Positions 8,291-17,263 of a stretch of 64,000 nt of DNA are shown here, in pieces. The stretch spans positions 1-64,000 of the forward strand of contig CAJTYA010000012.1 of assembly GCA_910583985.1 (NCBI GenBank). The letters run 5' to 3'. Origin of the DNA: an uncultured Alistipes sp. (lineage in GTDB: Bacteria; Bacteroidota; Bacteroidia; Bacteroidales; Rikenellaceae). The notes under the pieces were generated by a model. The model saw only the letters and a list, made by a program, of their open reading frames with translations, had not been told where the DNA came from and did no database searches. Numbering within the stretch: the first letter of the stretch is position 1; each line of letters starts with the position of its first letter. The position numbers and the translations under genes were made by a program.

Positions 8291-9107
8291 GAATCTGTAT
8301 GTGCGGACGCTCAGCGGCATCGTGTTGCTGGGCGTCGTGCTGGGCGCCGTGTTGTGGTCGCCTTACAGCATGCTGGCGCTCGCGCTGCTGCTCGCCGCGG
8401 GTTCGATGACGGAATTTTTCCGCATCGCGCGCCTGAGCGGCGCCCGGCCTTTGGGCGGATATGCCCTCGCCGCGGGGTGCGCCCTCGTCGCGCTCGTGTT
8501 TGCCGTCGTGGCGGGCCTCGCGACGCCGAAGCTGCTCTCCGTGCTGCTGCCGCTGACGTTCCTGCCGTTCGTCGTCGAGCTCTACCGCAAGGAGACGGCT
8601 CCTGCGGCCGACATCGCGTGGACGCTCTGCGGGATCGTCTATGCGGCCCTGCCTTTCGCCCTGCTCGCCGCGCTGGCCGTCCGTCCGGCTGCCGACGGCA
8701 TCGCGTATTCGCCGCTGACCGTGCTGGGCGTGATTTTCATCGTCTGGGCCAACGACGTGGGCGCCTATCTGTCCGGTTCGACGTGGGGCCGGCACAAGCT
8801 CTTCGAAAGAATATCGCCGAAAAAGTCGTGGGAAGGGTTTTTCGGCGGCGTGCTCTGCGCCGTCGGCGTGGCCGTGCTCATGGCGTTGTGGCAGGACGCG
8901 CCGCTCGGTCTGTGGGCCGGGGCGGGAGCGGTGGTCGCCGTGGGCGGCGTGCTGGGCGATCTGGTCGAATCGATGTTCAAGCGCTCGGTCGGCCTCAAGG
9001 ATTCCGGCACGTCGATTCCCGGACACGGCGGATTTCTCGACCGTTTCGACGCATTGATTCTCGCCATGCCGTTTGTTTACGCTTATTTTGCTATCTTTAC
9101 GTTCTGA
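8274..9107 (+). CDS. cdsA: Phosphatidate cytidylyltransferase
   Basis: This inner-membrane enzyme turns phosphatidic acid and CTP into CDP-diacylglycerol, the branch point of phospholipid synthesis. It has about 277 residues with 7-8 hydrophobic segments. The C-terminal family signature is visible as SMFKRSVGLKDSGTSIPGHG followed by G, including the K-R, K-D and H-G-G residues. The start is uncertain: I chose GTG 8274, which overlaps the end of ftsH by 17 bp and puts the first helix close to the N-terminus. An in-frame GTG at 8226 would add a basic 16-residue extension. psd follows 16 bp downstream, and PssA, which uses the product, is encoded at 42546. Confidence 0.93.
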   Translation: MSLFNKNLYVRTLSGIVLLGVVLGAVLWSPYSMLALALLLAAGSMTEFFRIARLSGARPLGGYALAAGCALVALVFAVVAGLATPKLLSVLLPLTFLPFVVELYRKETAPAADIAWTLCGIVYAALPFALLAALAVRPAADGIAYSPLTVLGVIFIVWANDVGAYLSGSTWGRHKLFERISPKKSWEGFFGGVLCAVGVAVLMALWQDAPLGLWAGAGAVVAVGGVLGDLVESMFKRSVGLKDSGTSIPGHGGFLDRFDALILAMPFVYAYFAIFTF

Positions 9108-9123
9108 AACCCGAACTTTTGTC

Positions 9124-9777
9124 ATGAGAATCCATAAAGAAGGAGCCTCTATCATATTGATTACCTTATCTTTGGCTGCTATCGTGGCGGCGCTCTGCCT
9201 CTGGTTGCTGCCTTTGGCCGCGGCCCTGCCCGTTTCGGTGGCCGCGCTGGCTGCGGTGCTGTTCGTCACGTCGTTCTTCCGCTGTCCGGAGAGGGAAATC
9301 CTTCGCGAGGACGATACGGTTTTTTCGCCTGCCGACGGGACGGTCGTGGCCATCGAGGAGGTGGAGGAGAACGAGTATTTCCATGACAATCGTATCGTCG
9401 TTTCGGTGTTCATGTCGTTGTGGAACGTCCATGTGAACTGGTTCCCCGTGGCCGGAACGGTTGATTACTTTCGCCACCACCACGGTCTGTTCCTCGTGGC
9501 GTGGCACCCCAAATCGTCGGAAGACAACGAGCGGACGACGACGGTGGTGGATATGGGCGGACGCAAGATTCTTTTCCGCCAGATCGCGGGCCTCGTGGCA
9601 CGCCGCATCGTTTCCTATGCCCGCGTGGGCCATCGGGTGGAGCAGAACTCCCAGTGCGGTTTCATCAAGTTTGGCTCCCGCGTCGATCTTTTCCTGCCCG
9701 CCGATGCCGAAATCCTCGTCAAGTTGGGCGATAAGGTGACCGGTACGCAGACCCGCATCGCCCGTTTGAAACCGTAG
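9124..9777 (+). CDS. psd: Phosphatidylserine decarboxylase, short form
   Basis: It decarboxylates phosphatidylserine to phosphatidylethanolamine at the inner membrane. The 217-residue length fits the short type II-like class. Two hydrophobic segments occupy about 8-50. The pro-enzyme cuts itself at Gly-Ser: here G184-S185 within KFGSRVD, with S185 becoming the pyruvoyl group. SPADG near 69-72 carries the conserved aspartate, and NVHVNW at 101-106 the conserved histidine. The start is the ATG at 9124. It follows cdsA closely, which supports a shared role in lipid synthesis. Confidence 0.95.
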   Translation: MRIHKEGASIILITLSLAAIVAALCLWLLPLAAALPVSVAALAAVLFVTSFFRCPEREILREDDTVFSPADGTVVAIEEVEENEYFHDNRIVVSVFMSLWNVHVNWFPVAGTVDYFRHHHGLFLVAWHPKSSEDNERTTTVVDMGGRKILFRQIAGLVARRIVSYARVGHRVEQNSQCGFIKFGSRVDLFLPADAEILVKLGDKVTGTQTRIARLKP

Positions 9778-9838
9778 CGGGCTCCTCCCGATTTCCGATA
9801 CCCGGTTCGGATGCGCCGGCCGGCAGAGTCGCAGCAGA

Positions 9839-10936
9839 ATGACGAAGCTATACCGATATATCGTAGGTGCGCTGATCACGGCAGTGGTTCTCTTTCTGGT
9901 GTGGTATTTCAGCGATGTCGTCGCCTACGTGCTGGTTTCCGCCGTGCTGGCCATCGTGGGCAAGCCGCTTACGGACCTGCTGAGCGGATTGCATGTCGGA
10001 AAGACGAAACTGCCCCGCTCTCTGGCCGCCCTCTGTACGCTGCTGACGATCTGGGTGGCGGTGATCGGCGTTTTCTGGTTGTTCGTTCCCATCGTTTTCC
10101 GCAAGATCGACGAATTTTCGTCGCTCGACATTCCGCAGATCGTCGATTCGTTCCGCGAGCCGTTGCTTTCGCTGGAACGCTTCATCGAACGGGTATTCGC
10201 GATCCGCGACAGCGACTTTTCGCTGATCGACGCCATTTCCGAACAGATCCGCCCGTTGTTCGACATCGACCTGATCAACGGCATGCTCTCGTCCATCGTC
10301 CATACCGTGAGCGGAACCGTCGTGGCGGCGTTTTCCGTTTCGTTCATCACGTTTTTCTTTTTGAAGGAGAGCCATCTTTTCCACGACATGGTCGTCGTGC
10401 TGTTTCCGCGCAAGTACGAAGAAAACCTCTCGCGTGCGCTCGATTCGGTCACCGCTCTGCTCATCCGCTATTTCACGGGCATCGTCATCGAGTCGTCGGC
10501 CATGACGGTCCTCGTGTCGCTGGGTCTGCTGGTCGCGGGATTTTCGGGACAGAACGCGCTGGTGATCGGCCTGCTGGTCGGCGTGCTGAACGTCATCCCC
10601 TATTTGGGGCCCGCCATCGGCATCGCCATCGGCGTTTTCATCGGCGCGGTCGGCGTTTCCGGCGGCGACGTTTCGCTGGCGGGCACGGCCTTCCGGATCG
10701 CCGGCGTGATCCTGTTGGCGCAGGGGATCGACAATTTCGTGCTCCAGCCGCTGCTCTATTCCAACCGGGCCAAAGCCCACCCGCTCGAAATCTTTCTCGT
10801 CATTCTCATTGCCGGGTCGCTGGCCGGCGTCGTGGGCATGTTGCTGGCCATTCCCGCCTATAACGTGATCCGCGTTTTCGCCAAGGAGTTCTTCAACAAT
10901 TTCCGTGTCGTGCAAAAACTTACCGAGAAAATTTAG
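9839..10936 (+). CDS. AI-2E family transporter (PerM/TqsA-like)
   Basis: A 365-residue polytopic inner-membrane protein of the PF01594 family. It opens with two adjacent helices (about 7-45), has a soluble middle with amphipathic helices (about 100-160), and a C-terminal membrane block. The block contains the family segment LNVIPYLGPAIGI and, later, QGIDNFVLQPLLYSNRAKAHPLEIFL. Members include the E. coli autoinducer-2 exporter TqsA and Na+/H+ antiporter-like proteins, so the substrate cannot be read from sequence. It lies 61 bp after psd and may be the last gene of the ftsH operon. Confidence 0.85.
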   Translation: MTKLYRYIVGALITAVVLFLVWYFSDVVAYVLVSAVLAIVGKPLTDLLSGLHVGKTKLPRSLAALCTLLTIWVAVIGVFWLFVPIVFRKIDEFSSLDIPQIVDSFREPLLSLERFIERVFAIRDSDFSLIDAISEQIRPLFDIDLINGMLSSIVHTVSGTVVAAFSVSFITFFFLKESHLFHDMVVVLFPRKYEENLSRALDSVTALLIRYFTGIVIESSAMTVLVSLGLLVAGFSGQNALVIGLLVGVLNVIPYLGPAIGIAIGVFIGAVGVSGGDVSLAGTAFRIAGVILLAQGIDNFVLQPLLYSNRAKAHPLEIFLVILIAGSLAGVVGMLLAIPAYNVIRVFAKEFFNNFRVVQKLTEKI

Positions 10937-11275
10937 CGGATTTCGGCTTTTTTCCTTAAATTTGATCAATGCTTTGCCGAAAGGACGACGCCGTTTTTTC
11001 GACCGCGTCGTCGGCTGCTCGTCCGGCGGTGTCCGCCGACGGGCTTTCCGTTCCGCGGCGGTCGTCGTGCGGTCCGGTCAACGGTATGCGATCCCCGGCG
11101 AAGCGGCCTCGGACGTGTCCGGCTTTCCTGCGCGCTCTGGGGCGTGCGGCAGCCTTTCTGCGATGTTCCGATGCGGGAGCCGGCCGCTCCGGATGTCCAC
11201 GGGTACGGGAGCTGTCGTGGGGAAGAACGAATGAAACGATAGAGATGCTATTATCCGATAACTTAAAATGACGTT
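10937..11275. other. Intergenic region, possible long leader of the esterase gene
   Basis: The region is 339 bp. It contains the full promoter element TAAATTTG at 10957-10964. A 100-codon open frame (10969-11271) ends just before the next gene, but it is rich in Arg, Ser and Pro and has no recognisable features, so I treat the region as leader or spacer. Confidence 0.5.
10957..10964 (+). promoter_or_regulatory. -7 promoter element, probably for the esterase gene
   Basis: TAAATTTG is a full match. It lies 312 bp before the next start codon, implying a long 5' leader, unless it drives a separate small RNA. Confidence 0.45.
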
Positions 11276-12706
11276 ATGAAAAAAATTCTGTTTTTGGGTC
11301 TGGCGCTGTGCCTGCTCGGCCCCGCTTTCGCAGCGGTGAAACTGCCCGCCGTGCTGGGCAGCAACATGGTGCTCCAGCGCGAGTGCAACGCCAACCTGTG
11401 GGGCGAGGCCTCGCCTTCGAAGAAAGTGACGGTCGTCACGTCGTGGGACGGCAGAAAGTACACGACGACGGCCGACGAGTCGGGCGCATGGAAACTCGCG
11501 GTCGCCACGCCCGAAGCCGGCGGACCCTATACGATCCGCATCAGCGACGGCAAAGAGGGCGTTACGCTCGACAACGTGATGATCGGCGAAGTGTGGATCT
11601 GCTCCGGCCAGTCCAACATGCAGATGACCATGACCGGCAATTACGGCGAACCGACCGACGGCTCGGCCGAAGCCCTGATCGAAGCCGGAAAATACAAGAA
11701 CCTCATCCGCCTCTTCGCCGTGGATCGTGTCCCGTCGGCCGAACCGCGGACCGACTGCAACGGCGCATGGCAGGAAGCCTCGTCGGCGAGTGCGTCCGGA
11801 TTCAGCGCTGCCGCCTATTATTTCGGACGCAATCTGGCCGATGCGCTGGACATCCCCATCGGTCTGATCGAAGCCGACTGGGGCGGCACCCGCATCGAGG
11901 CGTGGATGACGATCGCCGCAGCGCAGGAGATAGAACCCGACATGCTCGCCAACGATCCGATCCACGGCGAGCCCAACAAGGCGGCTCGTCTCTTCAACGG
12001 CATGATCCGTCCCATCGTCGATTATACGGCGCGGGGTTTCATCTGGTATCAGGGCGAATCGAATATCATTACCGGCAATTACCTGCTCTATGCCCGCTAC
12101 ATGGATAAGCTCGTTTCGCTGTGGCGTGCCGAGTGGGGCGATCCCGACATGCCGTTCTATTATGTGCAACTGGCTCCGCACCGCTACGAAGGAACCGACG
12201 GCATTTCGCTGCCGCTGATTATCGAACAGCAGCTCATCGCCTCGGACCGCATCCCGCATACGGGCATGATCGGGACGACCGACATCGGTCACGACCTCTG
12301 CATCCATCCCTCGCAGAAGGACATCGTCGGCCGGCGTCTGGCGTTGCTGGCCCTTACCGACACCTACGGACTTCAGGGCCTCGTGTCGCACGGCCCGCGC
12401 TACGAGTCGGTCCGCTTCGAGGACGGTAAGGCCTACGTGACGTTCAAGACGGACGCCACGCTCGGTCCCAACTATGCCGGTCGCATACAGGGCTTCGAGA
12501 TCGCCGGCCCCGACAAGGTCTTCATTCCGGCCCGTGCCGAATACGTTCCCGGCAAGATGGAAGTCGTCGTCAGCTCCGAACTGGTGGCCGAACCCGTGGC
12601 CGTGCGCTATGCGTTCCGCAATGTGCCCAAGGCGGCTACGCTGACCAATACGGGCGGACTCCCCGCGTTCCCGTTCCGCACCGACGACTGGAACGACGTG
12701 AAATAA
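11276..12706 (+). CDS. Secreted sialate O-acetylesterase-type hydrolase
   Basis: A 476-residue SGNH-fold esterase of the SASA (DUF303) family, exported by a signal peptide (1-19, AFA then AVKLP). Such enzymes remove acetyl groups from sialic acids or acetylated plant polysaccharides such as xylan. An N-terminal beta domain (about 20-100) begins with LPAVLGSNMVLQR, a hallmark of the family. The nucleophile is S113 in ICSGQSNMQ, and the second conserved segment is ADWGGTRIEAW. FIWYQGESN near residue 260 is the third family block. No sialidase, N-acetylneuraminate lyase or xylanase lies nearby, so the sugar is not fixed by context. Confidence 0.88.
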   Translation: MKKILFLGLALCLLGPAFAAVKLPAVLGSNMVLQRECNANLWGEASPSKKVTVVTSWDGRKYTTTADESGAWKLAVATPEAGGPYTIRISDGKEGVTLDNVMIGEVWICSGQSNMQMTMTGNYGEPTDGSAEALIEAGKYKNLIRLFAVDRVPSAEPRTDCNGAWQEASSASASGFSAAAYYFGRNLADALDIPIGLIEADWGGTRIEAWMTIAAAQEIEPDMLANDPIHGEPNKAARLFNGMIRPIVDYTARGFIWYQGESNIITGNYLLYARYMDKLVSLWRAEWGDPDMPFYYVQLAPHRYEGTDGISLPLIIEQQLIASDRIPHTGMIGTTDIGHDLCIHPSQKDIVGRRLALLALTDTYGLQGLVSHGPRYESVRFEDGKAYVTFKTDATLGPNYAGRIQGFEIAGPDKVFIPARAEYVPGKMEVVVSSELVAEPVAVRYAFRNVPKAATLTNTGGLPAFPFRTDDWNDVK

Positions 12707-12725
12707 ACGTATTCCGGTTTCCTCT

Positions 12726-12771
12726 ATCCGGCATGTTCCGGCCTCCGGGCCGACGGGCATGCCGGATTTTT
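12726..12771 (+). terminator. Terminator of the esterase gene
   Basis: A 10 bp outer stem (12726-12735 with 12758-12767) encloses a second hairpin (12739-12743 with 12748-12752) and is followed by TTTT. It begins 20 bp past the stop codon. Confidence 0.75.
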
Positions 12772-13295
12772 CGTTTCGGGGAAGAACGGACGAGGCGTTT
12801 ATGCCGGATTCCCGATCTTTCCGATTCGCGGGGAGGCCGCAGAATCCGAAGTTTCGGCTCCGATCCGGGTCCGGAACCGAAAAACGACGGTTCGGCGTTC
12901 TTCCTGCGTGCGAACGTCTCGTGCCGATCCGGACAGGCGGTCCGTGATCGTGTGCGAAGACGGTAAGAATCAGTGGGCCCCCCGAACGTCGGTATGTGGA
13001 AGGGTATGCCCGCTTTTCCTTCGGGATGGCAGGCCGGGCGGCGGGATGGCTTTTTCTTTATTCCGATTCCGATGCTTCTGCGGCGCACGGGGGATATGGC
13101 TGCGGTTCTTCTGCGTTCCGCTGCCGAATCCGGGGCTGCGGAGTTTCCCGCATCCGGGCGAGGCGGTGGGCGTTATGAGGACGGATGCGAGACCGTCCGT
13201 CTCTCCCTACTTCCGGAGGTGTCCGAAAGTCGTAGCGGATCGAGCGGATCGGCTGCCCGTCGTCTTGTCCCGGCCGGGCATCGCCAAAAATGTAT

Positions 13296-13337
13296 AACGG
13301 GCGGGGGAGTGCATATCCTGTACTCCCCGCCCGTTTT
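13296..13337. terminator. Strong hairpin, possible two-way terminator
   Basis: A stem of about 14 bp with one bulged G (13296-13310 with 13322-13337) ends in TTTT on the plus strand. On the minus strand it is followed by a weaker T-rich tail. It lies 360 bp past the end of the minus-strand phosphodiesterase gene. Confidence 0.55.
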
Positions 13338-13506
13338 GTCGAACCGCCTCCGTTTTCGGTCCGGGCTTTGGCAAGATTTGTTCGGGGCGGAGTTCCCTTG
13401 CAAAACGGAGGGATGCAATAAAGTATAAGTCGCACGGGAATAGTGCGTTATCGTTATTGCTCCGGAGGCAGGACAAGGTCATGCTGCATGAAAAGGCATC
13501 GTTCGG

Positions 13507-13540
13507 AAAGAGTTACGTTCTTGAACCGTGACTCTTTTTT
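13507..13540 (+). terminator. Orphan terminator
   Basis: An 11 bp stem with one G-U pair (13507-13517 with 13527-13537) is followed by TTT, so the T run is TTTTTT. No plus-strand gene ends here. It could end a small RNA beginning after 13337. Confidence 0.55.
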
Positions 13541-13699
13541 GAACTTTGCTTTCAATGCGCTGATTTCGTGTTTCTTGTGTCTTGTTTCTCGGCGACGGAT
13601 ACTTCCGATCGGCGTATCTGTTTCAAAGTTCGGAGTTATGAAAGAAGCGCTTCCAAAGTCCTGTCCTGTCTGAAAAACCTGTCCGGAACGGACGCGTCG

Positions 13700-14614
13700 T
13701 TATTCGCGAAGGCTCCGCAGCGCGCGGGTCAGTTCGATCGGGTAGTCCGATTCGATGACGTCGGGCAGCAGGTCCCGGTCTTTGACGTAAGCAGCGGCCC
13801 GCTCTTCCGGCGTCGCGAGCCGGTCGTAGGTCGGGGCCAGCGAGATCATGCAGCGCACGCCTTTGGCCCGGAGCCGTCTGTAGAGTTCCTCGTTTTCGGG
13901 CAGCATTTTCGGGCCCACGTAGGCCATGACGTTCCGCCAGTCGATGTTCGTTTTTTCGAAAGCTTCGAGTTGTTCGAGGTTTTTGATATGGATCGAGAAC
14001 ATCGTTTCGGGGCTCAGCGCGTAATAGTATTCAGCCTGTTCGGGCGTGTGGATCGTCAGCATGACGTGGGAGGGGAAACCCATTTCGGCGAGAAACGGTC
14101 CGAGTACCTCTTTGGGCGTATACACGTCGAGGTTGAGGACGGTTTTGCCCCGGCTCCAGCGGATCGCCTCTTCGAGCGTCGGGATCGTTTCGTCCGTCAC
14201 GTTCCCGTCGATGTCTTTGAGCCGCAGGTCTTTGATTTCCGCCCAATCGTGTTCGGCCACCGCTCCGCTGCCGGTCGTCGTGCGGTCGAGCGTCGGATCG
14301 TGCATGACGACGATGACGCTGTCGCGCGTCATGCGCGGGTCGATTTCGAAAAAGGCGGGCACGCATTTTAACGTGTGTTCGTAGGAGCGGATGCTGTTTT
14401 CCGGACAACCGTCCTCGCGGCATCCCCGGTGTCCGCTGACCAGCGGCATCCGTTCGGGACCCGTGTAGCGGAAAATTTTCCGCACGCTGCGGATGTTCTT
14501 CACGGGCAGCGTGTGCAGTTTTTTCGGCCGGGCGGCCATGCACTCCGGCCCGCTCGCCACGCCGACGGCCGTCAGCGCTCCGGCGAGACAGCCGATAAGA
14601 AGGGTTCGTTTCAT
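13700..14614 (-). CDS. Exported glycerophosphodiester phosphodiesterase
   Basis: It hydrolyses glycerophosphodiesters to an alcohol and glycerol-3-phosphate. The protein has 304 residues with a signal-like N-terminus (1-28), so it is probably periplasmic. Catalytic elements are visible in order: H62-R63 in SGHRGC, the PENS motif (71-74), E90 and D92 in FEIDP, and H105-D106 in VMHDPTLDRTT. The later segment TPKEVLGPFLAEMG and the metal-site region YTPK are less typical of E. coli UgpQ. The start is the ATG at 14614. It follows the ABC-F gene after 23 bp on the same strand and is likely cotranscribed. Confidence 0.9.
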   Translation of the reverse strand: MKRTLLIGCLAGALTAVGVASGPECMAARPKKLHTLPVKNIRSVRKIFRYTGPERMPLVSGHRGCREDGCPENSIRSYEHTLKCVPAFFEIDPRMTRDSVIVVMHDPTLDRTTTGSGAVAEHDWAEIKDLRLKDIDGNVTDETIPTLEEAIRWSRGKTVLNLDVYTPKEVLGPFLAEMGFPSHVMLTIHTPEQAEYYYALSPETMFSIHIKNLEQLEAFEKTNIDWRNVMAYVGPKMLPENEELYRRLRAKGVRCMISLAPTYDRLATPEERAAAYVKDRDLLPDVIESDYPIELTRALRSLRE

Positions 14615-14637
14615 GCGTATCGTGTTTTTATGTCGTT

Positions 14638-16515
14638 TCATTCGTCTATCTCGCTCAGTTCGAGCCATCGCATGCTCATTTCGTCGATCCGGCCGATCAG
14701 TTCCGATACCCGGACCGAACTGGCCGTCAGTTCGTCGAGGGGGAGCGTTCCGCTGCTCATGCGGTTTTCCAGTTCCGCCTTTTGCCGTTCCAGTTCGGGA
14801 ATTTCCTGCTCCAGCCGTTCCAGCTCCCGCTTTTCGTTGTACGAAAGTTTACGCCTGTCGTTCCGTGCCGGGCGTTTCTCGGCGGGTTTCGCGCTCGTGC
14901 GTTCCGCAGCGGCGGCTTCGGCACGCTCGGCGTCCCGGAGTCGTTTCCACTCTAGATAGTCGTCGTAGTTGCCCGGAAAATCCTTGATCCGTCCCGACCC
15001 TTCGAAGACGAGCAGATGGTCGGCCACCTTGTTCATGAAGTAGCGGTCGTGCGAGACGACGATCACGCATCCTCCGAAGCCCTGCAAATATTCTTCGAGT
15101 ACCTGCAATGTCATGATGTCCAAATCGTTGGTCGGCTCGTCGAGCACCAGAAAGTTCGGATTGCGCATCAACACGGTACACAGGTAGAGCCGTCGGCGCT
15201 CCCCTCCGCTGAGCTTGCCCACGTAGTCGTACTGGCTCTGGGGCGGGAAAAGGAAATATTGCAGGAATTGCGATGCGCTCATGCGGCGGCCGTCGCTCAG
15301 TTCGATGTGCTCGGCGATGTCGGTCACGATGTCGATGACGCGTGCGTTTTCGTCGAAGACGAGTCCTTCCTGCGAGTAGTAGCCGAAACGGACCGTTTCG
15401 CCGATGTCGATCGTGCCGCCGTCGGGCGGGACGATGCCCATGAGCATCTTGATGAAGGTCGACTTGCCCGTGCCGTTCTCGCCGACGATGCCCATTTTCT
15501 CGTACCGGGCGAACCGGTAGGAGAACCCGTCGAGGATCACCTTGTCGCCGAAGCGTTTCGTGAGGCCTTCGACCTCGAAGATTTTTTTGCCGATGTAGGT
15601 CGAGCGGACGTCTATCCGCACGTCGCCGCTCTCGCGGCGTTTGCGCAGCCGCTCTTCGAGCTCGTGGAACGATTCGACGCGGGAACGGGCTTTCGTACCG
15701 CGCGCCTGCGGCTGACGGCGCATCCACTCCAATTCGCGGCGGAACAGGTTGGCGTCGTGTTCCCGCCGGGCGGCTTCCGCATCGAGCCTTTCCTGCCGCT
15801 TTTCGAGGTAGTAGCTGTAATTGCCCTTGTAGGCATACGTGCGGCGGTCGTCGATTTCGACGATGTCGGTACAGACCCGGTCCAGAAAATAGCGGTCGTG
15901 CGTGACCATCAACAGCGCGGGTTTCGTCCGGACGAGGTATTCTTCGAGCCATCCGGTCGTTTCGAGGTCGAGGTGGTTGGTAGGCTCGTCCAGTATCAAC
16001 AGTTCGGGTTCGCGGATGAGGGCTTCGGCCAGTGCCAGCCGTTTGATCTGTCCGCCCGACAGTTGTTCGACGGGTTGGTCGAAGTCGTTGATTTTCAACC
16101 GAGAGAGAATCTGTTTGATGCGCGATTCGTAGTTCCATGCCTGCCGGGCATCCATTTCCGCCATTGCGGCGTGGAGCCGGTCGCCGTCGCCGCTTTCCAA
16201 CGCTTTTTCGTAGGCGGCGATGGCACCCAGCACGGGCGAGTCGCCGGAGAGGCAAGCGTCGATGACCGTCTTCCCGGCGGGGAAAACGGGGCTCTGCTCC
16301 AGATAGGCTATCTTCAGGTCGCGGCGGAACGTGATCCGCCCCGCTTCGTAGTCCTGCCGTCCGGCGACGATGTCCAGCAGCGTGGTTTTTCCCGTGCCGT
16401 TGCGGGCGATGAGTCCGATGCGCTGGTTCTCGTCCACGCCGAGCGACAGGTTTTCGAAAAGTACCGTGTCGCCGAACGATTTGGCGAGTCCTTCCACCTG
16501 TAAATAGCTTGCCAT
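14638..16515 (-). CDS. ABC-F family ATPase (Uup-like)
   Basis: A 625-residue cytoplasmic protein with two ABC domains in tandem and no membrane segment; ABC-F proteins act on the ribosome in translation or antibiotic protection. The first ATPase has ARNGTGKTT, LSGGQIKRLALA and LDEPTNHLD. The second has GENGTGKST, LSGGERRRLYL and LDEPTNDLD. A linker rich in Arg and Glu joins them. A charged C-terminal coiled coil (about 540-620, ELERLEQEIPELERQKAELE) points to the Uup subgroup, linked to DNA and ribosome quality control, rather than to resistance proteins. The start is the ATG at 16515, since longer frames extend across the promoter. Confidence 0.9.
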   Translation of the reverse strand: MASYLQVEGLAKSFGDTVLFENLSLGVDENQRIGLIARNGTGKTTLLDIVAGRQDYEAGRITFRRDLKIAYLEQSPVFPAGKTVIDACLSGDSPVLGAIAAYEKALESGDGDRLHAAMAEMDARQAWNYESRIKQILSRLKINDFDQPVEQLSGGQIKRLALAEALIREPELLILDEPTNHLDLETTGWLEEYLVRTKPALLMVTHDRYFLDRVCTDIVEIDDRRTYAYKGNYSYYLEKRQERLDAEAARREHDANLFRRELEWMRRQPQARGTKARSRVESFHELEERLRKRRESGDVRIDVRSTYIGKKIFEVEGLTKRFGDKVILDGFSYRFARYEKMGIVGENGTGKSTFIKMLMGIVPPDGGTIDIGETVRFGYYSQEGLVFDENARVIDIVTDIAEHIELSDGRRMSASQFLQYFLFPPQSQYDYVGKLSGGERRRLYLCTVLMRNPNFLVLDEPTNDLDIMTLQVLEEYLQGFGGCVIVVSHDRYFMNKVADHLLVFEGSGRIKDFPGNYDDYLEWKRLRDAERAEAAAAERTSAKPAEKRPARNDRRKLSYNEKRELERLEQEIPELERQKAELENRMSSGTLPLDELTASSVRVSELIGRIDEMSMRWLELSEIDE

Positions 16516-16538
16516 AGGTTTCCCGTTTTTTCCCGATA

Positions 16539-16546
16539 CAAAGATA
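16539..16546 (-). promoter_or_regulatory. -7 promoter element of the ABC-F gene
   Basis: On the minus strand it reads TATCTTTG, a full match, 23 bp before the ATG. Confidence 0.7.
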
Positions 16547-17193
16547 GAAATATAGTCGGTTCCGGACGCATGAATCCGGAATTTCTCCCTCGCCCGGACG
16601 CCGGAAGTTCCGCGGTTCGGACGGTTTCCCCCGGTTTGGGAAACCACGGGGAACTCGCCTCATTCCGGTCGCCTCCTTCCTCCGGCGGGTCGTACCGCTT
16701 CGTGTCCCCGCCTTGCTGCCGGCCGTGCACGCCGTGTTCGTCATGTACGGTCCTGCCCGGCGGCGTGCTTTCGCGTTGGATTTCCGGGTTTCGCGTTTCC
16801 CGGAAGAAAGACGGCGAGACGTTCTCCCGCCCCGGAAACGGTAGGGGGCGTTTGTTTTTCTCCGGAGGGGGCTGTCGTTCCCGCCGGTCCCTTGTTTTTT
16901 CGGGCGGTTTTCGGTTTTTTGCGGAAGCGGATGCACGATGTCGAAAGGCCGATTCGCTCCCCTGCCGCGCTTCGCATCGTTTTTGTTCGGCAAGTCCGGG
17001 AACGTATTCGCACCCCGCAAAACCCGGACGGAAAGCAAGGTCCGCTTCTTCCCGATGGTACGGGGCGGCCGGTCGCTGCCGGAGGAGTGTCCGCAGCGGC
17101 TTTCGTTTCGGGCGGGATCGGGATGTGGCGAGGACATTGCCGTCCGTCCGGCTCCGCAGCCCGTTCGGGGGGAGGGAGAAGCTGTCCCGCAGA
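16547..17193. other. GC-rich spacer
   Basis: About 650 bp between the ABC-F promoter and the ompA terminator. Several frames are open, including a long minus-strand frame that extends the ABC-F gene upstream, but they have no recognisable domain and cross the promoter. I see nothing else in it. Confidence 0.6.
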
Positions 17194-17240
17194 CGAAAAA
17201 CGAACGAGGCGTCCGTATCGGACGCCTCGTTCGTTTTTCG
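17194..17240 (-). terminator. Terminator of purA-ompA
   Basis: A perfect 22 bp stem (17194-17215 with 17219-17240) with a 3-base loop has a TTTTT run within its far arm on both strands. It begins 24 bp past the ompA stop codon. Confidence 0.85.
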
Positions 17241-17263
17241 TTCGGTTCCCGGTTGCCCGGAGG

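Larger units (their letters stand above)
12707..13699. other. Long spacer between convergent genes
   Basis: About 1 kb between the esterase (plus) and the phosphodiesterase (minus). It holds three hairpins, at 12726, 13296 and 13507. I saw no protein-coding frame with recognisable content and no tRNA. Hairpins this far from either gene hint at a small transcript, but no clear promoter was found. Confidence 0.55.

Noticed and set aside
10969..11271. A 100-codon frame directly after a promoter match and just before the esterase
   Set aside because: The position is tempting, but the composition (Arg, Ser, Ala, Pro) is that of non-coding GC-rich DNA and no family is recognisable. Kept only as a leader hypothesis.
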